From positions 1 through 64,000 of the forward strand of contig JAEULV010000050.1 of the NCBI GenBank assembly GCA_016793065.1: a stretch of 64,000 nt of DNA, in the 5' to 3' direction. Made by a program: the position numbers and the translations under genes. Below, piece by piece: positions 43,151 through 52,012 of this stretch (position 1 is its first letter; every line of letters begins with the position of its first letter). The notes under the pieces were generated by a model. That model was not told where the DNA came from and searched no databases. It was given only the letters and a program-made list of their open reading frames with translations. The stretch comes from Hyphomicrobiaceae bacterium (lineage in GTDB: Bacteria > Pseudomonadota > Alphaproteobacteria > Rhizobiales > Ancalomicrobiaceae).

Positions 43151-44329
43151 TCACGCAAGCGGCTTCTCGCGGCGGGCGACGAGCACCATCACCACCATCA
43201 TCGCCACCAGCAGCGCCGCCGTCAGCCGGTACATCATCGCCAGCCCGAACGCCCCGGCGACCGGCCCGGAAATCAGCGGCGAGACGAACTGTCCCGCAAA
43301 GATCGCCATGGTCAGCAGCCCCGCCGCCATGCCGCGCCGCGCCGGCGGCGTCCGGCTCATCAGCCAGCCGGCCTGGTTCGGCATCATCAACCCCAGCCCC
43401 AGCCCGGATATCAGCACGCCGCCGACCACCGCGTTGAAGCCGTGGGCAAAGGAGACGATGGCAAACCCCAGCGCGATGGCGCCGAAGGCATAGGCGAAGA
43501 TTGCCGGCGGCGACAGCCGCGACCGCAGCCGGCCATAGGCAAGCGAGGCAAAGGTCGACGTCACCGTGCCGGCGGCGACCGCCATGCCGGCGGCGCTGGG
43601 CGAATTGACGCCGAGTTCGCGCAGGTAGAACGGCAGCCGCACCGGAATCACATAGAACACCGCCATGATCAGCGCCGCCAGCGCCATCACCCCGGCGACA
43701 AACCCCACCGGCAGCTCGGCCGCGTCGTCGGCACCGGCCCGCCGTTGCGCCGGCGCCGTCCGAGGCACGATGATAACGGCCAGGATCAGCACCCCGAACG
43801 CCGCCAGATACAAAAGGAACGGCGCCCGCCAGTGCTGCTCGGCCAGGAAGCCGCCGCCAACCAGGAACGCGATGGCGCCGATCGACATCGCCGCGCCCTG
43901 CACGCCCATGAACTTGTCCCGTTGTGGCCCGCTGAACAGATCGCTGATCAGCGCCGTCGCCGCCGTCATCACCGCCGCCACCGCGACGCCGAGCGCGAAC
44001 CGGCCGGCGAGCAACTCCGGCAACCCGTCCATCCACAATCCCGTCGATCCGGCGAAACCATAGGCGACAAGCCCGATCAGCATCACCTTGCGCCGTCCGA
44101 ACCGGTCCGCCGCCACCCCCATCCCGAAGGCGGACAGCGCGACCGCCAGCGACGGTAGCGTCAGCAACAGGCCCGCCAGCGTCGCGATGCCGGGAACGTC
44201 GCGATAATGATCGGCGATCGCCGGCAGCGACGGCGCGATGGTCGCATTCGACATCACCGTCAGGCTCGACGCCAGCAGCAGGGTCAGCGCCAGCGGCGAC
44301 AATATCGGTTCTTCGGGTGAATGGGGCAC
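43151..44329 (-). CDS. MFS transporter (drug/sugar efflux type)
   Basis: A 392-residue major facilitator with 12 predicted helices. The GTG at 44329 gives the expected N-terminus (SPLALTLLLASSLTVMSNAT) with AAGGA a few bases upstream; the longer frame would add 49 unlikely residues. The loop 2-3 motif is GVAADRFGRRKVMLIG, typical for DHA1-type drug:proton antiporters, and helix 5 has IGAIAFLVGGGFLAEQHWRAPFL. The substrate is unknown. It is followed on the same strand by nothing for 190 bp before dxs. Confidence 0.9.
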   Translation of the reverse strand: MPHSPEEPILSPLALTLLLASSLTVMSNATIAPSLPAIADHYRDVPGIATLAGLLLTLPSLAVALSAFGMGVAADRFGRRKVMLIGLVAYGFAGSTGLWMDGLPELLAGRFALGVAVAAVMTAATALISDLFSGPQRDKFMGVQGAAMSIGAIAFLVGGGFLAEQHWRAPFLLYLAAFGVLILAVIIVPRTAPAQRRAGADDAAELPVGFVAGVMALAALIMAVFYVIPVRLPFYLRELGVNSPSAAGMAVAAGTVTSTFASLAYGRLRSRLSPPAIFAYAFGAIALGFAIVSFAHGFNAVVGGVLISGLGLGLMMPNQAGWLMSRTPPARRGMAAGLLTMAIFAGQFVSPLISGPVAGAFGLAMMYRLTAALLVAMMVVMVLVARREKPLA

Positions 44330-44494
44330 GAAGGCGTCCTTGGTCGCCGTTGCCGGCTCCGGGTTGCGACCTCGGGCGCAACCGCCATCAGATTCGGCGC
44401 ACTCTGGTGTTTTATGCGACAAAAGGCAAAGGGCGTATCCATGCAAATCCGGATGCCACCGCCGCCGCGCCTGCATGCCGGACAGTCTGGCGCC

Positions 44495-45289
44495 TCAGCC
44501 GATGACCCGGTCGGCGTGGGTGAACACCTCGAAGCCATCCTCGCGCGCCACCGCCACGAGCGCGATGCCGGCCGCCTCGGCGGTGGCGATGGCAAGGTCC
44601 GTCGGCGCCGACACCGCCACCAGCACCGGACAGCCGAGCACGGCGGTCTTCTGCACCATTTCGATCGACACCCGGCTGGTGATCGCCACGATGCCGCTCG
44701 TCGGCGCGAGCCCGCCGCGCGCCGCCGCGCCGATCAGCTTGTCGAGCGCATTGTGCCGTCCGACATCCTCGCGCAGCGCCACCAGCCCTTGCCCCGGCAG
44801 ATAGAGCCCGGCCGCATGCGTCGCCCGCGTCAACCGCCCCACCTGCTGCGCGCCCGCCAGCGTCGCGACCGCCGCGCTGACGTCGCCGGCCGTGACCGGA
44901 CCGGCGGCGGTCACCAGCCGCGCCGGCTTGGCCGCCGCCTCGATGCTCTCCACCCCGCACAGGCCGCAGCCGGTCGGTCCGGCTATCAGCCGCCGCCGTT
45001 CGGCCGCCACGCGCCCGACCCCCGGGGCCAGCCACATCCGCAGCTCGAAGCCGCGCTCGTGCTCGATCACCTCCAGCTCGCGCAAATCAGCGATCGTCGC
45101 GATCACCCCCTCGCTGAGGGCGAAGCCGACGGCGAAATCCTCCAGATCGGCCGGGCTCGCCATCATCACCGCATGGGTGGCGCCGTCATGCACCAGCGCC
45201 ACCGGCACCTCGCGCGCGACCGCCCGCTCGACCCGGGTCGGTTCCCGCCCGGCCAGATGGCGCATGCCGTCGACAATCCGCGCCGTCAT
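44495..45289 (-). CDS. fdhD: Formate dehydrogenase accessory sulfurtransferase FdhD
   Basis: Transfers sulfur from a cysteine desulfurase to the molybdenum (bis-MGD) cofactor, needed for active formate dehydrogenase. The 264-residue protein shows the family regions VPVALVHDGATHAVMMASPA, DLEDFAVGFALSEGVI, and the sulfur-transfer motif with C108-GL-C111 (TGCGLCGVES), followed by ATHAAGLYLPGQGLVALRED and VGRHNALDKLIGAA. The ATG at 45289 fits the family length; an ATG at 45364 would add 25 residues. No formate dehydrogenase gene lies in the window, so the client enzyme is encoded elsewhere. Confidence 0.93.
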   Translation of the reverse strand: MTARIVDGMRHLAGREPTRVERAVAREVPVALVHDGATHAVMMASPADLEDFAVGFALSEGVIATIADLRELEVIEHERGFELRMWLAPGVGRVAAERRRLIAGPTGCGLCGVESIEAAAKPARLVTAAGPVTAGDVSAAVATLAGAQQVGRLTRATHAAGLYLPGQGLVALREDVGRHNALDKLIGAAARGGLAPTSGIVAITSRVSIEMVQKTAVLGCPVLVAVSAPTDLAIATAEAAGIALVAVAREDGFEVFTHADRVIG

Positions 45290-45364
45290 CGCTCCGCGTC
45301 CCTCGCCTTTCGCCGCCGCGAACATCGCCCGTTGCCAATCCCCGCGCTGCTCCACAAACGACAT

Positions 45365-45649
45365 CGGGCGCCCTGACGCAAGCCGGCGCCGGGGAGGAGC
45401 GGGATGATACGCGTTTAGACGTAAATATAAGTATTCGGAATCATCCGGCGCTCGCCGTAGGCGCTGCCAGATTTATCATGAGTGTAATCGGAGTGGAATA
45501 TTATTTCACATTCGAGAAATAGAAATAAGAAGGCCTGAGACAAAACAGCGCGCAAGGACTGAAAGCAATGCGAAACGGTTTTGCGGATCCCACATTCATT
45601 CCAAACGCAGGGTTTGCTTGCGGATGAGAGAATTTGCGGGAGTGACCAC
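45365..45649. promoter_or_regulatory. AT-rich leader upstream of the RTX gene
   Basis: This 285-bp stretch is clearly more AT-rich than the rest of the window (for example TAAATATAAGTATTCGG and AATATTATTTCACATTCG). It should contain the promoter and a long leader of the RTX gene. A reverse open frame over part of it has no family resemblance and is rejected as a gene. The composition contrast suggests either silencing by a nucleoid protein or transfer. Confidence 0.6.
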
Positions 45650-48600
45650 ATGTCGACGATCTATGGTACCTCGGGGGTCGATACCTTGAGCGGCACCACG
45701 GGTGCTGACGAAATATTCGGCTACGAGGGCAACGACACGCTTTATGGCGCCAATGGCAACGACACGCTGCATGGCGGCGAGGGCAATGACACGCTCAACG
45801 GCAACGCCCATAGCGATTCCGTCTTTGGCGACGCTGGTGACGACATTCTCCTTGATGACGAGACCTCGGCTGACTACTTCAACGGCGGCGACGGAACCGA
45901 CGAATTGCAGGTTACCGGTGGGCTGAATCTGTCGACCTCGGTCATCGAGAATGTCGAGATCCTGAGTTCGCGCAACTACAACATCACGGCTACCGCGGCA
46001 CAGTTCGAGGCGTTCGACACCATCCGCTATTCCTGGGACCTGCTGAACTCGCGGGTGAACCTGACGCTCGCCGCCGCCGGCACGCTGGATCTCGCCGATG
46101 AACTCGGGACCCGGGCGGTCAATCTCTCCGGCTCGAGCGGCGACGACACGATCTTCACCAGCAGTGGCGCCGACAGCATCACCGCCGGGGCCGGCAATGA
46201 CATCATCGACGGCCGCGCCGGCAGCGACGCCATGTTCGGCGGCGCCGGCGATGATACATTCTACGTCGATGCCGTCGGCGATGGCGTCAACGAGGCCGCC
46301 AACGAAGGCACCGACACGGTTATCGCCGCCATCGACTTCTCGCTTGCGGCGCTCGCCAATGTCGAGAACGTGACGCTCTCCGGCAGTGGCGACACCGACG
46401 CCACCGGCAATGCCCTTGCCAACATCGTCACCGGCAATGACGGCGCCAATTCGCTCTCCGGCGCCCAGGGCGACGATACCCTGACCGGCGGGCTCGGCAA
46501 TGACACCATCTCCGGCGGTGGCGGCGTCGACACGGCGATCTTCTCGTCCGGCTTTGCCGCCTACACCATCACCCTCGACAGCGGCACCGGCGACTTCACC
46601 TTCATCGGCGCCGACGGCACCGACATCATTCGCGCCGATGTCGAGCGCGTCCAGTTCGGCACCGGCCCCGGCGCCATCGTCGTCGACCTGCGCGATGCCC
46701 CGACCGGCACCGGCCCGCAATCGATCGTCACCGCCAATGGTCCATCGGTCAGCTCGATCCTTGAGGGCGGCACCGACGAGGACGCCGACAGCGCCACCAT
46801 CGCCGTCGCCGAAAACACCGCCGCCGGCACGCTTGCCGCGCTGATCGACGTCGCCGACGTCAACTTCCCCGCCGGTGATGACATCGTCTTCAGCCTGCGC
46901 ACCACCGCCGGCGGCGTCTATTCCGGCCCGCTCGAGGTGGTCAAGACCGCGACCGGCGCCGCCGAGCTGCGCGTTGCCGGCAGCCTTGATTTCGAGGCCG
47001 CCAGCACCGAGGCGGTGCGGATCGTCGCCACCGATGCCCATGGCAACGAAGTCACCCAGGACGTCTCCGTCACCGTGCTCGACGTCAACGAGGCCCCGAC
47101 CGGCCTGATTGTCACCCCGGCTGACCCGGATGTCGACGAAAACGTCCGCCTCGCCGCCAATTCCGTCATCGCCACCGTTTCCTTCGCCGATGATGCGCTG
47201 GGCAGCGAGACGATCACCCTGACCGGCGCCGATGCGGCGCTGTTCAAGGTCGTCGGCAATGAAATCCGGCTGGTGTCGGCACTGACCGCCGACTTCGAAA
47301 CTAAATCCAGCTATCAGTTCACCATCAACGTCGACGACGGCACCGTCGGTGCCACCCCCGATCTCAGCCAGGCGGTGACGCTCAACGTCAATGATATCGC
47401 CGGCCTGCACCTCGTCGGCGATGCCGGCGCCAACACCCTGCGCGGCTCCGCCGAAATCGACACCCTCGACGGCGGCGACGGCGACGACCAGCTCCTCGGC
47501 TACGGCGACGCCGACACGCTCATCGGCGGCGCCGGCATCGATTGCGCCAACTATGGTGCCTCGACCGTCGGCATGACCGTCAATCTCGCCACCGGCACCG
47601 CCTCTGACGGCGATGTGCTGAGCGGCATCGAATATGTCTACGGCTCGACCACCGCCGCCAATCACCTGACCGGCGACACCGGCGCCAACACCCTGACCGG
47701 CGGTGCCGCCGCCGATACCCTCATCGGCGATGGCGGCGACGACTTGCTTATCGGCAATGGCGGCAACGATACCCTCGATGGCGGCATCGGCAACGACCGG
47801 TTCTATGGTAATGCCGGCGCCGACCGCATCCTCGGCGGCAGCGGCACCGATCAGGCGATCTACACCTCGTCGACGGCGAGCGTCACCGTCAATCTCGGCG
47901 CCGGCGTCGTCCAGGACGGCATCACCTTCGGCACCGCCAATGACGGCGACCTGCTGAACGGCATCGAGACCGTCTTTGGCGCGACCACCGCCACCAACCA
48001 CCTGACCGGCGACAGCCTCGCCAATTCGCTGGTCGGCGGCAACCTCGCCGATACGCTGCTCGGCGCCGGCGGCAATGACTCGCTCACCGGCAACGGCGGC
48101 AACGACACGCTCGACGGCGGCGACGGCGACGACTGGCTCGTCGGCAATGCCGGCGCCGATCGCCTGCTCGGCGGCGCCGGCCTCGATCGCGCCAATTATG
48201 CCGCGTCCACCGTCGCGGTGACCGTCAATCTCGGCGCTGGCGTGGTTCAGGACGGGATCACCTTCGGCACCGGCGGCGATGGCGACCTGCTGAACGGCAT
48301 CGAGTTTGTCTATGGCTCGACCACGGTCGGCAGCAATCTCACCGGTGACGCGCTGGTCAATACGCTCGTCGGTGGCACCGGCGCCGATACGTTGGCCGGC
48401 GGCGGTGGCGACGATCTGCTCATCGGCTATGGCGGCAACGACACCATCGACGGAGGCGACGGCAATGACCGGCTTTACGGCTATGACGGCGCCGACGTCC
48501 TGCGCGGCGGTGCCGGCATCGACCGCGTCACCTATGCCGATGCCAATGTCGAGGTCACGGTCGATCTCGCCGCCGGCGTCAGCCAGGGCGGCGTCCTCTA

Positions 48601-49141
48601 CGGCACCGGCCTTGGCGGGGATCTGCTCGAAGGCATCGAGCACATCACCGGCGCCGTCGATTTCGCCAACCGCCTGATCGGCACCACCGCCAACGAAACG
48701 CTGGTCGGCGGCTCGGTCGATGACGAGCTGTTCGGCAATGCCGGCGCCGACCGGTTGATCGCCGGCAACGGCGTCGACCTGCTGATCGGCGGCACCGGTT
48801 CCGATCGCATCGACCTCGGCGTCGATCTGTCGCCCGACACGATCCGCTTCAACGCGCTGAACGAGGGCGGCGACAAGGTCTACGATTTCGAGATCGGCCT
48901 CGATCGGGTCGAACTGTCGCGCGCCGGCCTCGGCCTCGCCGCCGACGTCGATTTCGGCGCGGGCGTCGCCTTCCAGACCGGTACCCATGCCACTGGCTCC
49001 GGCCCGGTCGTGCTGTGGAACGACACCCTCGACCGGGTGATCTTCGACGCCAACGGCAGCGCCTCCGGCGGCGCCACCCTGATCGCCACCCTCTATGGCG
49101 TCAACGGCCTCACCGCCAACGACCTGCTGTTGATTGCCTGA
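45650..49141 (+). CDS. RTX calcium-binding secreted protein with cadherin-like domains
   Basis: A 1163-residue protein of the hemolysin-type calcium-binding (RTX) family, expected to leave the cell by a type I system and fold on binding Ca2+. There is no N-terminal signal peptide. RTX nonapeptides (GGxGxDxLx) occur at residues 17-67, 161-204 and 255-297. Two cadherin-like domains follow at about 374-583 (VTVLDVNEAPTGLIV, VDDGTVGATPDLSQAVTLNV). Residues about 584-1005 are large repeat modules of 103-112 residues, each with RTX strands and NLGAGVVQDGITFGT. The C-terminus (LYGVNGLTANDLLLIA) is the type I secretion-signal-like tail. No transporter genes are in the window. The ATG at 45650 has GGAG upstream. 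Confidence 0.93.
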   Translation: MSTIYGTSGVDTLSGTTGADEIFGYEGNDTLYGANGNDTLHGGEGNDTLNGNAHSDSVFGDAGDDILLDDETSADYFNGGDGTDELQVTGGLNLSTSVIENVEILSSRNYNITATAAQFEAFDTIRYSWDLLNSRVNLTLAAAGTLDLADELGTRAVNLSGSSGDDTIFTSSGADSITAGAGNDIIDGRAGSDAMFGGAGDDTFYVDAVGDGVNEAANEGTDTVIAAIDFSLAALANVENVTLSGSGDTDATGNALANIVTGNDGANSLSGAQGDDTLTGGLGNDTISGGGGVDTAIFSSGFAAYTITLDSGTGDFTFIGADGTDIIRADVERVQFGTGPGAIVVDLRDAPTGTGPQSIVTANGPSVSSILEGGTDEDADSATIAVAENTAAGTLAALIDVADVNFPAGDDIVFSLRTTAGGVYSGPLEVVKTATGAAELRVAGSLDFEAASTEAVRIVATDAHGNEVTQDVSVTVLDVNEAPTGLIVTPADPDVDENVRLAANSVIATVSFADDALGSETITLTGADAALFKVVGNEIRLVSALTADFETKSSYQFTINVDDGTVGATPDLSQAVTLNVNDIAGLHLVGDAGANTLRGSAEIDTLDGGDGDDQLLGYGDADTLIGGAGIDCANYGASTVGMTVNLATGTASDGDVLSGIEYVYGSTTAANHLTGDTGANTLTGGAAADTLIGDGGDDLLIGNGGNDTLDGGIGNDRFYGNAGADRILGGSGTDQAIYTSSTASVTVNLGAGVVQDGITFGTANDGDLLNGIETVFGATTATNHLTGDSLANSLVGGNLADTLLGAGGNDSLTGNGGNDTLDGGDGDDWLVGNAGADRLLGGAGLDRANYAASTVAVTVNLGAGVVQDGITFGTGGDGDLLNGIEFVYGSTTVGSNLTGDALVNTLVGGTGADTLAGGGGDDLLIGYGGNDTIDGGDGNDRLYGYDGADVLRGGAGIDRVTYADANVEVTVDLAAGVSQGGVLYGTGLGGDLLEGIEHITGAVDFANRLIGTTANETLVGGSVDDELFGNAGADRLIAGNGVDLLIGGTGSDRIDLGVDLSPDTIRFNALNEGGDKVYDFEIGLDRVELSRAGLGLAADVDFGAGVAFQTGTHATGSGPVVLWNDTLDRVIFDANGSASGGATLIATLYGVNGLTANDLLLIA
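47576..48660 (+). repeat. Intragenic direct repeats of the RTX gene
   Basis: The same segment (ACCGTCAATC / ACGGTCGATC and its flanks) recurs at 47576, 47885, 48221 and 48557: spacings 309, 336 and 336 bases, i.e. 103, 112 and 112 codons. Copies 2 and 3 are nearly identical over more than 80 bases, which points to recent duplication or gene conversion. Confidence 0.85.
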
Positions 49142-49192
49142 GGTGAAATCCGCGATGCTGTTAGGCGGAAGGCAGCTCCTTGCCAGCAACGG

Positions 49193-49220
49193 GACCGGGT
49201 CGGCGCAAGCCGGCCCGGTC
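49193..49220 (+). terminator. Terminator of the RTX gene
   Basis: A 12-bp stem with one mismatch (GACCGGGTCGGC / GCCGGCCCGGTC) and a GCAA tetraloop, followed by TTGCGTTTT, 50 bp after the RTX stop codon. Confidence 0.8.
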
Positions 49221-49429
49221 TTGCGTTTTCGGCCGCCGTCCCGTACGCTCCCGATGTCGTTTTGGCAGTGTCTGTTGTTTCCGACCGGCGCGGTAGTCCG
49301 CTCTTTTTTTCGCAGAGATCCGATTTTTCCCATGAGCCGTCGGCTCGATCTCGCATCCCGCTCGCCGAGCCAGCCGGCAATCCGTTTGCAATGCCATCTT
49401 CAATCAATTCAATTCATCAAGGGTGACCC

Positions 49430-49912
49430 ATGGGCCTCGACAGCAACAACTGGAAACGCACCAACTGGAAATACGAGACGTCGGAGGATACCACAGCTTC
49501 GGTGTTCCTGACCTACTCGTCCGGCATTTTCGTCCTCAGGAACACGATCACCCGCGACGTCATGCGGGTGCGTTACAAATGCCTGTCCGGCAGCCTGTCC
49601 AAGGGCCTGCCGCTCGGCGTCGCCCGCTCGACCTACGAGATGGAAAGCAACGGTTCCGCCGTTCACGCCCTCGGCCATTTCGGCGAGCACATCTTCCCCT
49701 GCAACGGTTTCATTCTCGGCATCGGCGCGACTATGGGCGTGCTCGATTCCAACCCCGGCCCGCCGGACGAAAAGTTCGCCAATGGCTTCGGCGGCAGCCT
49801 TGTGCTGTTCGAGACCATCCCGTTTGCCCGGTTTGCCTGCGGCGGCCAGTTCGTCGCCTCGACGCCGGGCCTCGGCATCTCCGTCGGCGTCGCCAGCTAT
49901 TCGCTGGCATAG
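49430..49912 (+). CDS. Unrecognised 160-residue protein downstream of the RTX gene
   Basis: I do not recognise this protein. It has no signal peptide, but its C-terminal half is glycine-rich and hydrophobic: GHFGEHIFPCNGFILGIGAT, FGGSLVLFETIPFARFACGG and GLGISVGVASYSLA. The N-terminal part is polar with aromatic residues (NWKRTNWKYETSEDTTASVF). Alternating hydrophobic positions suggest beta-structure, possibly a membrane-associated or pore-like fold. The ATG has AAGGG upstream. A T-rich segment about 110-140 bp upstream (TCTTTTTTTCGCAG) could belong to its promoter. A terminator separates it from the RTX gene, so co-transcription is unlikely but not excluded. Confidence 0.7.
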   Translation: MGLDSNNWKRTNWKYETSEDTTASVFLTYSSGIFVLRNTITRDVMRVRYKCLSGSLSKGLPLGVARSTYEMESNGSAVHALGHFGEHIFPCNGFILGIGATMGVLDSNPGPPDEKFANGFGGSLVLFETIPFARFACGGQFVASTPGLGISVGVASYSLA

Positions 49913-49965
49913 CGTCGGTCCGGTCGGCGGGGCGTTGGCGTGGCGGCGGATGCAAAGCGGCTGGA

Positions 49966-50036
49966 TGGGGCGGAAGGATTCGAACCTTCGGATGGCGGAA
50001 TCAAAATCCGCTGCCTTACCACTTGGCGACGCCCCA
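49966..50036 (-). tRNA. tRNA-Gln(TTG)
   Basis: Read on the minus strand it folds as a complete cloverleaf of 71 bases without encoded CCA: acceptor TGGGGCG / CGCCCCA, D-arm GCC-GGC, anticodon arm GCGGA-TTTTGAT-TCCGC with anticodon TTG, and T-arm GAAGG-TTCGAAT-CCTTC. All stems pair. Confidence 0.96.
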
Positions 50037-50275
50037 ATCCGCCTTGGGCGTCGGTCGTTGACCGACGCACCTAGCGTCGGCTCGTATAGCCGCATGCGCG
50101 CCGCTCGGCAACCGCTTCGATGAATTCGCCCGCGCGCCGCCCGCGCCGCCGCCGCGAGTTACCCACAGCCGCGGCCGCGATTTTCATTGCTGTCAAGAAT
50201 CCGCCACTTGGCGCTTGCGTCGCCGATACGCCAACGCTATAAGCCGCCCCGTAGCGCTTCGGCGCCACGATCTGT

Positions 50276-50352
50276 CGGAGTGTAGCGCAGTCTGGTAGCG
50301 CACCTCGTTCGGGACGAGGGGGTCGCAGGTTCAAATCCTGCCACTCCGACCA
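50276..50352 (+). tRNA. tRNA-Pro(CGG)
   Basis: A 77-base tRNA including the encoded CCA: acceptor CGGAGTG / CACTCCG, D-arm with GCGC-GCGC, anticodon arm CCTCG-TTCGGGA-CGAGG with anticodon CGG (proline), T-arm GCAGG-TTCAAAT-CCTGC. All stems pair. It serves the abundant CCG codon of this high-GC genome. Confidence 0.96.
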
Positions 50353-50433
50353 ATTTCCCGAGAATGCCGCGTTGTTGGCTTGATTTCTACGGCTGCGCAT
50401 CTGATTGATGCGTCCTCTGCCTTCCCCCGCCCA

Positions 50434-51864
50434 TCACCGCGCCAGCCCGTAGGCCTCCCGCACCCGCGCGATCGATGCGAGCTTGGTGGTGAAGGCGGAC
50501 CAGTCGTCGCGCTCGGCGATCGGCGCCCACAGCGCCTCGATCTCGTCCCACAGCAGCGTCGTCGGATGATCGCCGTCGAAATAGTCGTGCGCCAGCCCGG
50601 CGTCCGGCGCCGGCGTCGCCGCTTCCAGCAGTGACCGCAGCGGCGTGAATTCGGCGGCGGCGTAGAACGCTGCCCGCGGGCCAGCAAGCGCCTTGGTCAG
50701 CCGCGCTGGACCGCCGAACAGGTCGAACATCGCCGCCTCGAACGGCATGCGGGTCGCGTCGAGAAACCGGAACAGCGCGTCGATCATCGCCCGATCGGCA
50801 TCGCCGTCGCCGGCTTGCAGCCCGAGCCGGCGCAGCATCGCCACCCGCAGGAACCGGTTATAAGCCTCGTCGAAGCCGCCGAGCACCGTCTCCAGCCCGT
50901 CGATCGGCACCAGCAGCATCAGGCATTCGCCCAGCCGCGCCAGGTTCCACTTGATCGACAGTGGTTGTCGTCCGAAGGCAAAGAGCCCGGTCTGGTCGAA
51001 ATAGGCGGCGGTGAAGCGCGGATCGAAATGCGGCAGGAACCGGTACGGTCCGTAGTCGAAGCTCTCGCCGGTGAGGACCGTATTGTCGGTGTTGAGCACA
51101 CCATGGACGAAGCCGGCGGCGGTCCACTCGGCGCTCATCCGCGCCACGTTGTCGCCAACCCGCTGGTAGAACGCCAGCACCTGCGCCTCCGGGCTCTCCC
51201 GGGCGCAATCCGGCATCAGCCATTCGACCGCGTAGTCGACCAGCCGTCCGACATTCGCGGCGTTGTTGTCGGCCAGCCAGCGCTGGAAACTGCCGAAGCG
51301 CACATGGCTGTGCGACAGCCGCACCAGCACACTCGACCGCGTCGGCGACGGCTCGTCGCCGCGATGGAGCGCCTCGCCGGTTTCGAACAAGGCGAAGCTC
51401 TTCGAGGTGTAGACGCCGAGCGCCTCGAGCAGTTCGGTCGCCAGCACCTCGCGCACGCCGCCCTTCAGCGTCAGCCGCCCGTCGCCGAAGCGGGAATAGG
51501 GCGTCTGGCCGGACCCCTTGGTGCCGAAATCCAAGAGCCGCCCGTCGCCGTCGATGACCTGCCCGAACAGAAAGCCGCGCCCGTCGCCGATCTCTGGATT
51601 GTAGGCGCGGAACTGGTGGCCGTGATAGCGCAATGCCAGCGGTGTCGGGTGATTGTCCGGCAACGGCTGGAATCGGGCGAAATGCGCGGCGAAACGCTCG
51701 TCGTCGAGCCCGTCAAGACCGACGCGGCCGTCCCAGCGCCGGTTGCGGAATCGCTCGATCGCCATGGGAAAGTCCGCCGGCGCCACCGGGTCGTAATAGT
51801 CGTCGCCAAGCGACAGATAGGCAAGCGAGGGCCGGTAGCCCGGCTTCGATCCCGTGTCGTTCAT
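50434..51864 (-). CDS. selO: Protein adenylyltransferase SelO (YdiU/UPF0061)
   Basis: A pseudokinase-fold enzyme that transfers AMP from ATP to Ser, Thr or Tyr residues of target proteins, linked to redox stress. The 476-residue length fits bacterial SelO. The ATP-flipped active site is visible: GRGFLFGQVIDGDGRLLDFG, TKGSGQTPYSRFGDGRLTLK and VLATELLEALGVYTSK, and MSAEWTAAGFVHGVLNTDNT with VLTGESFDYGPYRFL (the metal-binding NTDN and DYG). QPLSIKWNLARLGECL follows. Bacterial proteins of this family lack the C-terminal selenocysteine. The ATG at 51864 was chosen by family length; two upstream residues do not match. Confidence 0.95.
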   Translation of the reverse strand: MNDTGSKPGYRPSLAYLSLGDDYYDPVAPADFPMAIERFRNRRWDGRVGLDGLDDERFAAHFARFQPLPDNHPTPLALRYHGHQFRAYNPEIGDGRGFLFGQVIDGDGRLLDFGTKGSGQTPYSRFGDGRLTLKGGVREVLATELLEALGVYTSKSFALFETGEALHRGDEPSPTRSSVLVRLSHSHVRFGSFQRWLADNNAANVGRLVDYAVEWLMPDCARESPEAQVLAFYQRVGDNVARMSAEWTAAGFVHGVLNTDNTVLTGESFDYGPYRFLPHFDPRFTAAYFDQTGLFAFGRQPLSIKWNLARLGECLMLLVPIDGLETVLGGFDEAYNRFLRVAMLRRLGLQAGDGDADRAMIDALFRFLDATRMPFEAAMFDLFGGPARLTKALAGPRAAFYAAAEFTPLRSLLEAATPAPDAGLAHDYFDGDHPTTLLWDEIEALWAPIAERDDWSAFTTKLASIARVREAYGLAR

Positions 51865-52012
51865 CGAACTGCGTTCCCCCGAACCCGTCAGCCGTCGCGT
51901 TTCGCCCGGCCTCGTCCCCGTCCGGATCACGAGGCAAGCCGCATGCCGGACGTGGACCTGCGGGAGAGATAGGGCGGAACGGCGCCCGGTCGAGCACCAC
52001 CCCGGCCGGGCT

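Noticed and set aside
45415-45651. A 78-codon minus-strand frame in the AT-rich RTX leader
   Set aside because: No ribosome binding site or family similarity; it overlaps the likely promoter and leader of the RTX gene.
47576-48660. Regular repeats in the RTX gene considered as a CRISPR or mobile element
   Set aside because: They are in-frame coding modules of 103-112 codons; spacing and reading frame are kept.
45596-49333. A 1245-codon open frame on the minus strand opposite the RTX gene
   Set aside because: It is the antisense of a GGN-repeat gene with extreme GC bias; such frames stay open by composition. It has no start signal or family resemblance, and the plus-strand RTX motifs are unmistakable.
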